A stretch of 7,440 bases of DNA from Limnochordia bacterium (GTDB lineage Bacteria; Bacillota; Limnochordia; Darwinibacteriales; SLO01), in the NCBI GenBank assembly GCA_007132635.1, contig SLOG01000240.1:1-7440 (forward strand), written 5' to 3'. Within the stretch, counting starts at the first letter, position 1, and every line of letters starts with the position of its first letter. This document shows positions 6,273 to 7,440 of this stretch, one piece after another. The position numbers and the translations under genes were made by a program. The notes below the pieces were generated by a model. That model saw only the letters and a program-made list of their open reading frames with translations. It did no database searches and had not been told where the DNA came from.

Positions 6273-7070
6273 CTAGAACCAAACGCCAATCGCGGCGACA
6301 AAAACTCCTATGCCAACCAACGTTACTCCGTCCACTCTGCGAAACTCTAGTTCGCGAAAGCGAGTTCGTCCTTCTCCCCCACGGTAGCCCCGAGCTTCCA
6401 TGGCGATCGCCAGATCATCAGCTCGACGAAAAGCATTGATAAACAGCGGGACGAGAAGCGGGATCAGGTTTTTGGCTCTCTGCAGGAGACTACCACTCTC
6501 AAAATCGGCGCCTCTAGCCATTTGTGCCTTCATGATCTTCTCAGTCTCTTCCAAAAGCGTTGGGATAAAACGCAGAGCGATTGTCATCATCATTGCCAGT
6601 TCGTGCGCAGGTATTCCGATCCGCTTTCCGGGCGAAAGTAAGTTTTCGATTCCGTCGGTAAGCAGGATAGGTGAAGTAGTCAAAGTCAGAAGCGAAGTTC
6701 CCATCACCAAAAGAATCAACCGGATCCCCATCATGCCGCCCCGAATTAAACCTTCCTCAGTGATACTTAGAAACGCAATCCGAACAAGCTCCCGGCCTTC
6801 GGTCATGAAGACATTGAGTGTGAGTGTCAAGATGATTATGATCAGCAACGGGCGGATGCCTCGGAGCACAAATTTCACAGGGATTTTCGAAGTATACATG
6901 ACGAGTGCAACAAAGACAGCCGCAAAGCCATAGCCCGCAAAAGAACCCACCAGAAACAGCAGAATAATGAGCAGGAGTGCTCCCAAGATTTTTGTGCGCG
7001 GATCCAGACGATGCACGAAAGAGGATCCGGGGACATACTGCCCGATTGTGATATTCCTAAACATGGCCAT
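6273..7070 (-). CDS. ecfT: Energy-coupling factor transporter transmembrane protein EcfT
   Basis: EcfT is the integral membrane scaffold of group II ECF importers. It joins the EcfA1/EcfA2 ATPases to exchangeable substrate-binding S components for vitamins or metal ions. The 265 residues match the family. Visible features: the N-terminal HRLDPRTKI motif (20-28), membrane segments at about 28-58, 72-90 and 112-132, a long cytoplasmic helical region holding the two coupling motifs AQMARGAD (Arg186-Gly187) and AMEARGYRG (Arg227-Gly228), and a terminal hydrophobic helix (249-265). The two Ala-Arg-Gly motifs are the ATPase contacts and mark the family clearly. The start ATG at 7068-7070 was preferred over Met3 because GGAGAG lies 8 bases upstream. 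It overlaps the end of ecfA2 by 14 bases, which suggests translational coupling. No S component is encoded in the window. Confidence 0.96.
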   Translation of the reverse strand: MAMFRNITIGQYVPGSSFVHRLDPRTKILGALLLIILLFLVGSFAGYGFAAVFVALVMYTSKIPVKFVLRGIRPLLIIIILTLTLNVFMTEGRELVRIAFLSITEEGLIRGGMMGIRLILLVMGTSLLTLTTSPILLTDGIENLLSPGKRIGIPAHELAMMMTIALRFIPTLLEETEKIMKAQMARGADFESGSLLQRAKNLIPLLVPLFINAFRRADDLAIAMEARGYRGGEGRTRFRELEFRRVDGVTLVGIGVFVAAIGVWF

Positions 7071-7440
7071 AGTGCTGACTCTCCAGTATCTTTTTTAGCT
7101 GTTCGGCTGTCTCCTCTAACCCAAGCGCCTGCGAATCCACAGGAAAACCACGCTGCTTTAACTCTTGGAGAAGCCTTGTCAGCTGCGGAACTCCCAGACC
7201 AATCCGGCCCAGTTGCTCAGCATGCACAAATACTTCACGCGGGCTGCCTTCGAGTACAATGCGGCCTTTTTCCAATACAACCAGCCGACTCGCCAAGCGT
7301 GCAACATCGTCCATGCTGTGAGTCACGAGAACAACTGTCATGTTCCAGTCCTGATGCAGCCGCTGGATCTGAGCCAAGATCTCATCACGGCCCCTGGGAT
7401 CCAAGCCCGCAGTGGGTTCATCAAGTATTAGCGTACTTGG
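7057..7440 (-). CDS. ecfA2: Energy-coupling factor ATP-binding protein EcfA2, N-terminal part outside window
   Basis: ABC-type ATPase of the ECF importer, forming a heterodimer with EcfA1 on the cytoplasmic face. Only the last 127 residues are visible; the gene enters from the right edge, so Walker A and the signature motif lie outside. The visible part opens with PSTLILDEPTAGLDPRGRDE, which is Walker B with the catalytic Glu (7417-7419) and the D-loop. VVLVTHSMDDVARLA follows, with the H-switch His at 7318-7320. The C-terminal segment (EQLGRIGLGVPQLTRLLQELKQRGFPVD) is typical of EcfA proteins. The GLDPRGR and THSMDDVA wording, and the position directly before ecfT, favour EcfA2 over EcfA1. 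The stop is TAG (7057-7059), overlapping ecfT. A short ORF starting at the TTG at 7402-7404 is not the real start, because conserved sequence continues upstream of it. Confidence 0.93.
   Translation of the reverse strand, partial: PSTLILDEPTAGLDPRGRDEILAQIQRLHQDWNMTVVLVTHSMDDVARLASRLVVLEKGRIVLEGSPREVFVHAEQLGRIGLGVPQLTRLLQELKQRGFPVDSQALGLEETAEQLKKILESQHYGHV
7079..7084 (-). promoter_or_regulatory. Ribosome binding site deciding the ecfT start
   Basis: GGAGAG on the minus strand, inside the end of ecfA2, lies 8 bases before the ATG at 7070 but 14 before the alternative ATG at 7064. The first is therefore the likely start. Confidence 0.6.

Noticed and set aside
6400..6933. 177-codon plus-strand open frame rich in Ile/Ser/Arg
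   Set aside because: It is antisense to ecfT; its composition mirrors the complement of a membrane protein.
7057..7404. Stand-alone 115-residue protein starting at TTG 7404
   Set aside because: The frame continues upstream to the window edge with Walker B (LILDEP), so this is the C-terminal part of a longer ABC ATPase.

Overview
The window reads as ordinary chromosomal sequence from a bacterium of the Firmicutes (Bacillota), probably a clostridial-type lineage of middling GC. The main evidence is the minus-strand gene order ecfA2 - ecfT - truA - rplM - rpsI, which is the usual order downstream of the large ribosomal-protein/rpoA cluster in that phylum. Strong GGAGG-type ribosome binding sites and one TTG start fit the same picture. 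Genus cannot be decided from the sequence alone.

Layout. Bases 1-2790 (plus strand) hold the C-terminal ~929 codons of an RND-superfamily efflux transporter whose 5' end lies before the window. It converges on a minus-strand gene (2876-4438) for a YtcJ-like metal-dependent amidohydrolase. The 85-base gap between them carries a hairpin with A- and T-tracts on its two sides, suited to stop transcription from both directions, plus a second small hairpin. To the right, all genes are on the minus strand. Read in the direction of transcription they are the end of ecfA2 (cut by the window edge), ecfT, truA, rplM (L13) and rpsI (S9), then a rho-independent terminator, then the amidohydrolase.

How the parts work together. 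EcfA2 and EcfT are the ATPase and membrane-coupling parts of an energy-coupling-factor vitamin/metal importer; the substrate-binding S component is not here. TruA modifies tRNA anticodon arms, and L13 and S9 are ribosomal proteins, so this half is housekeeping. A near-consensus sigma-70/A-type promoter (TTGACA, 17-base spacer, TAAAAT) overlaps the truA stop codon and should drive rplM-rpsI with a leader of about 100 bases. That leader can fold into a two-tier stem-loop at the position where L13 autoregulatory leaders are known. The amidohydrolase starts only a few bases after the rpsI terminator, so it must depend on readthrough or on a promoter inside rpsI.

No CRISPR array, mobile element, tRNA, rRNA or phage gene was seen, and I found no convincing previously undescribed multi-gene system. 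The points most worth a second look are the rplM leader, the promoter arrangement of the amidohydrolase, and the non-canonical proton-relay residues of the RND pump.
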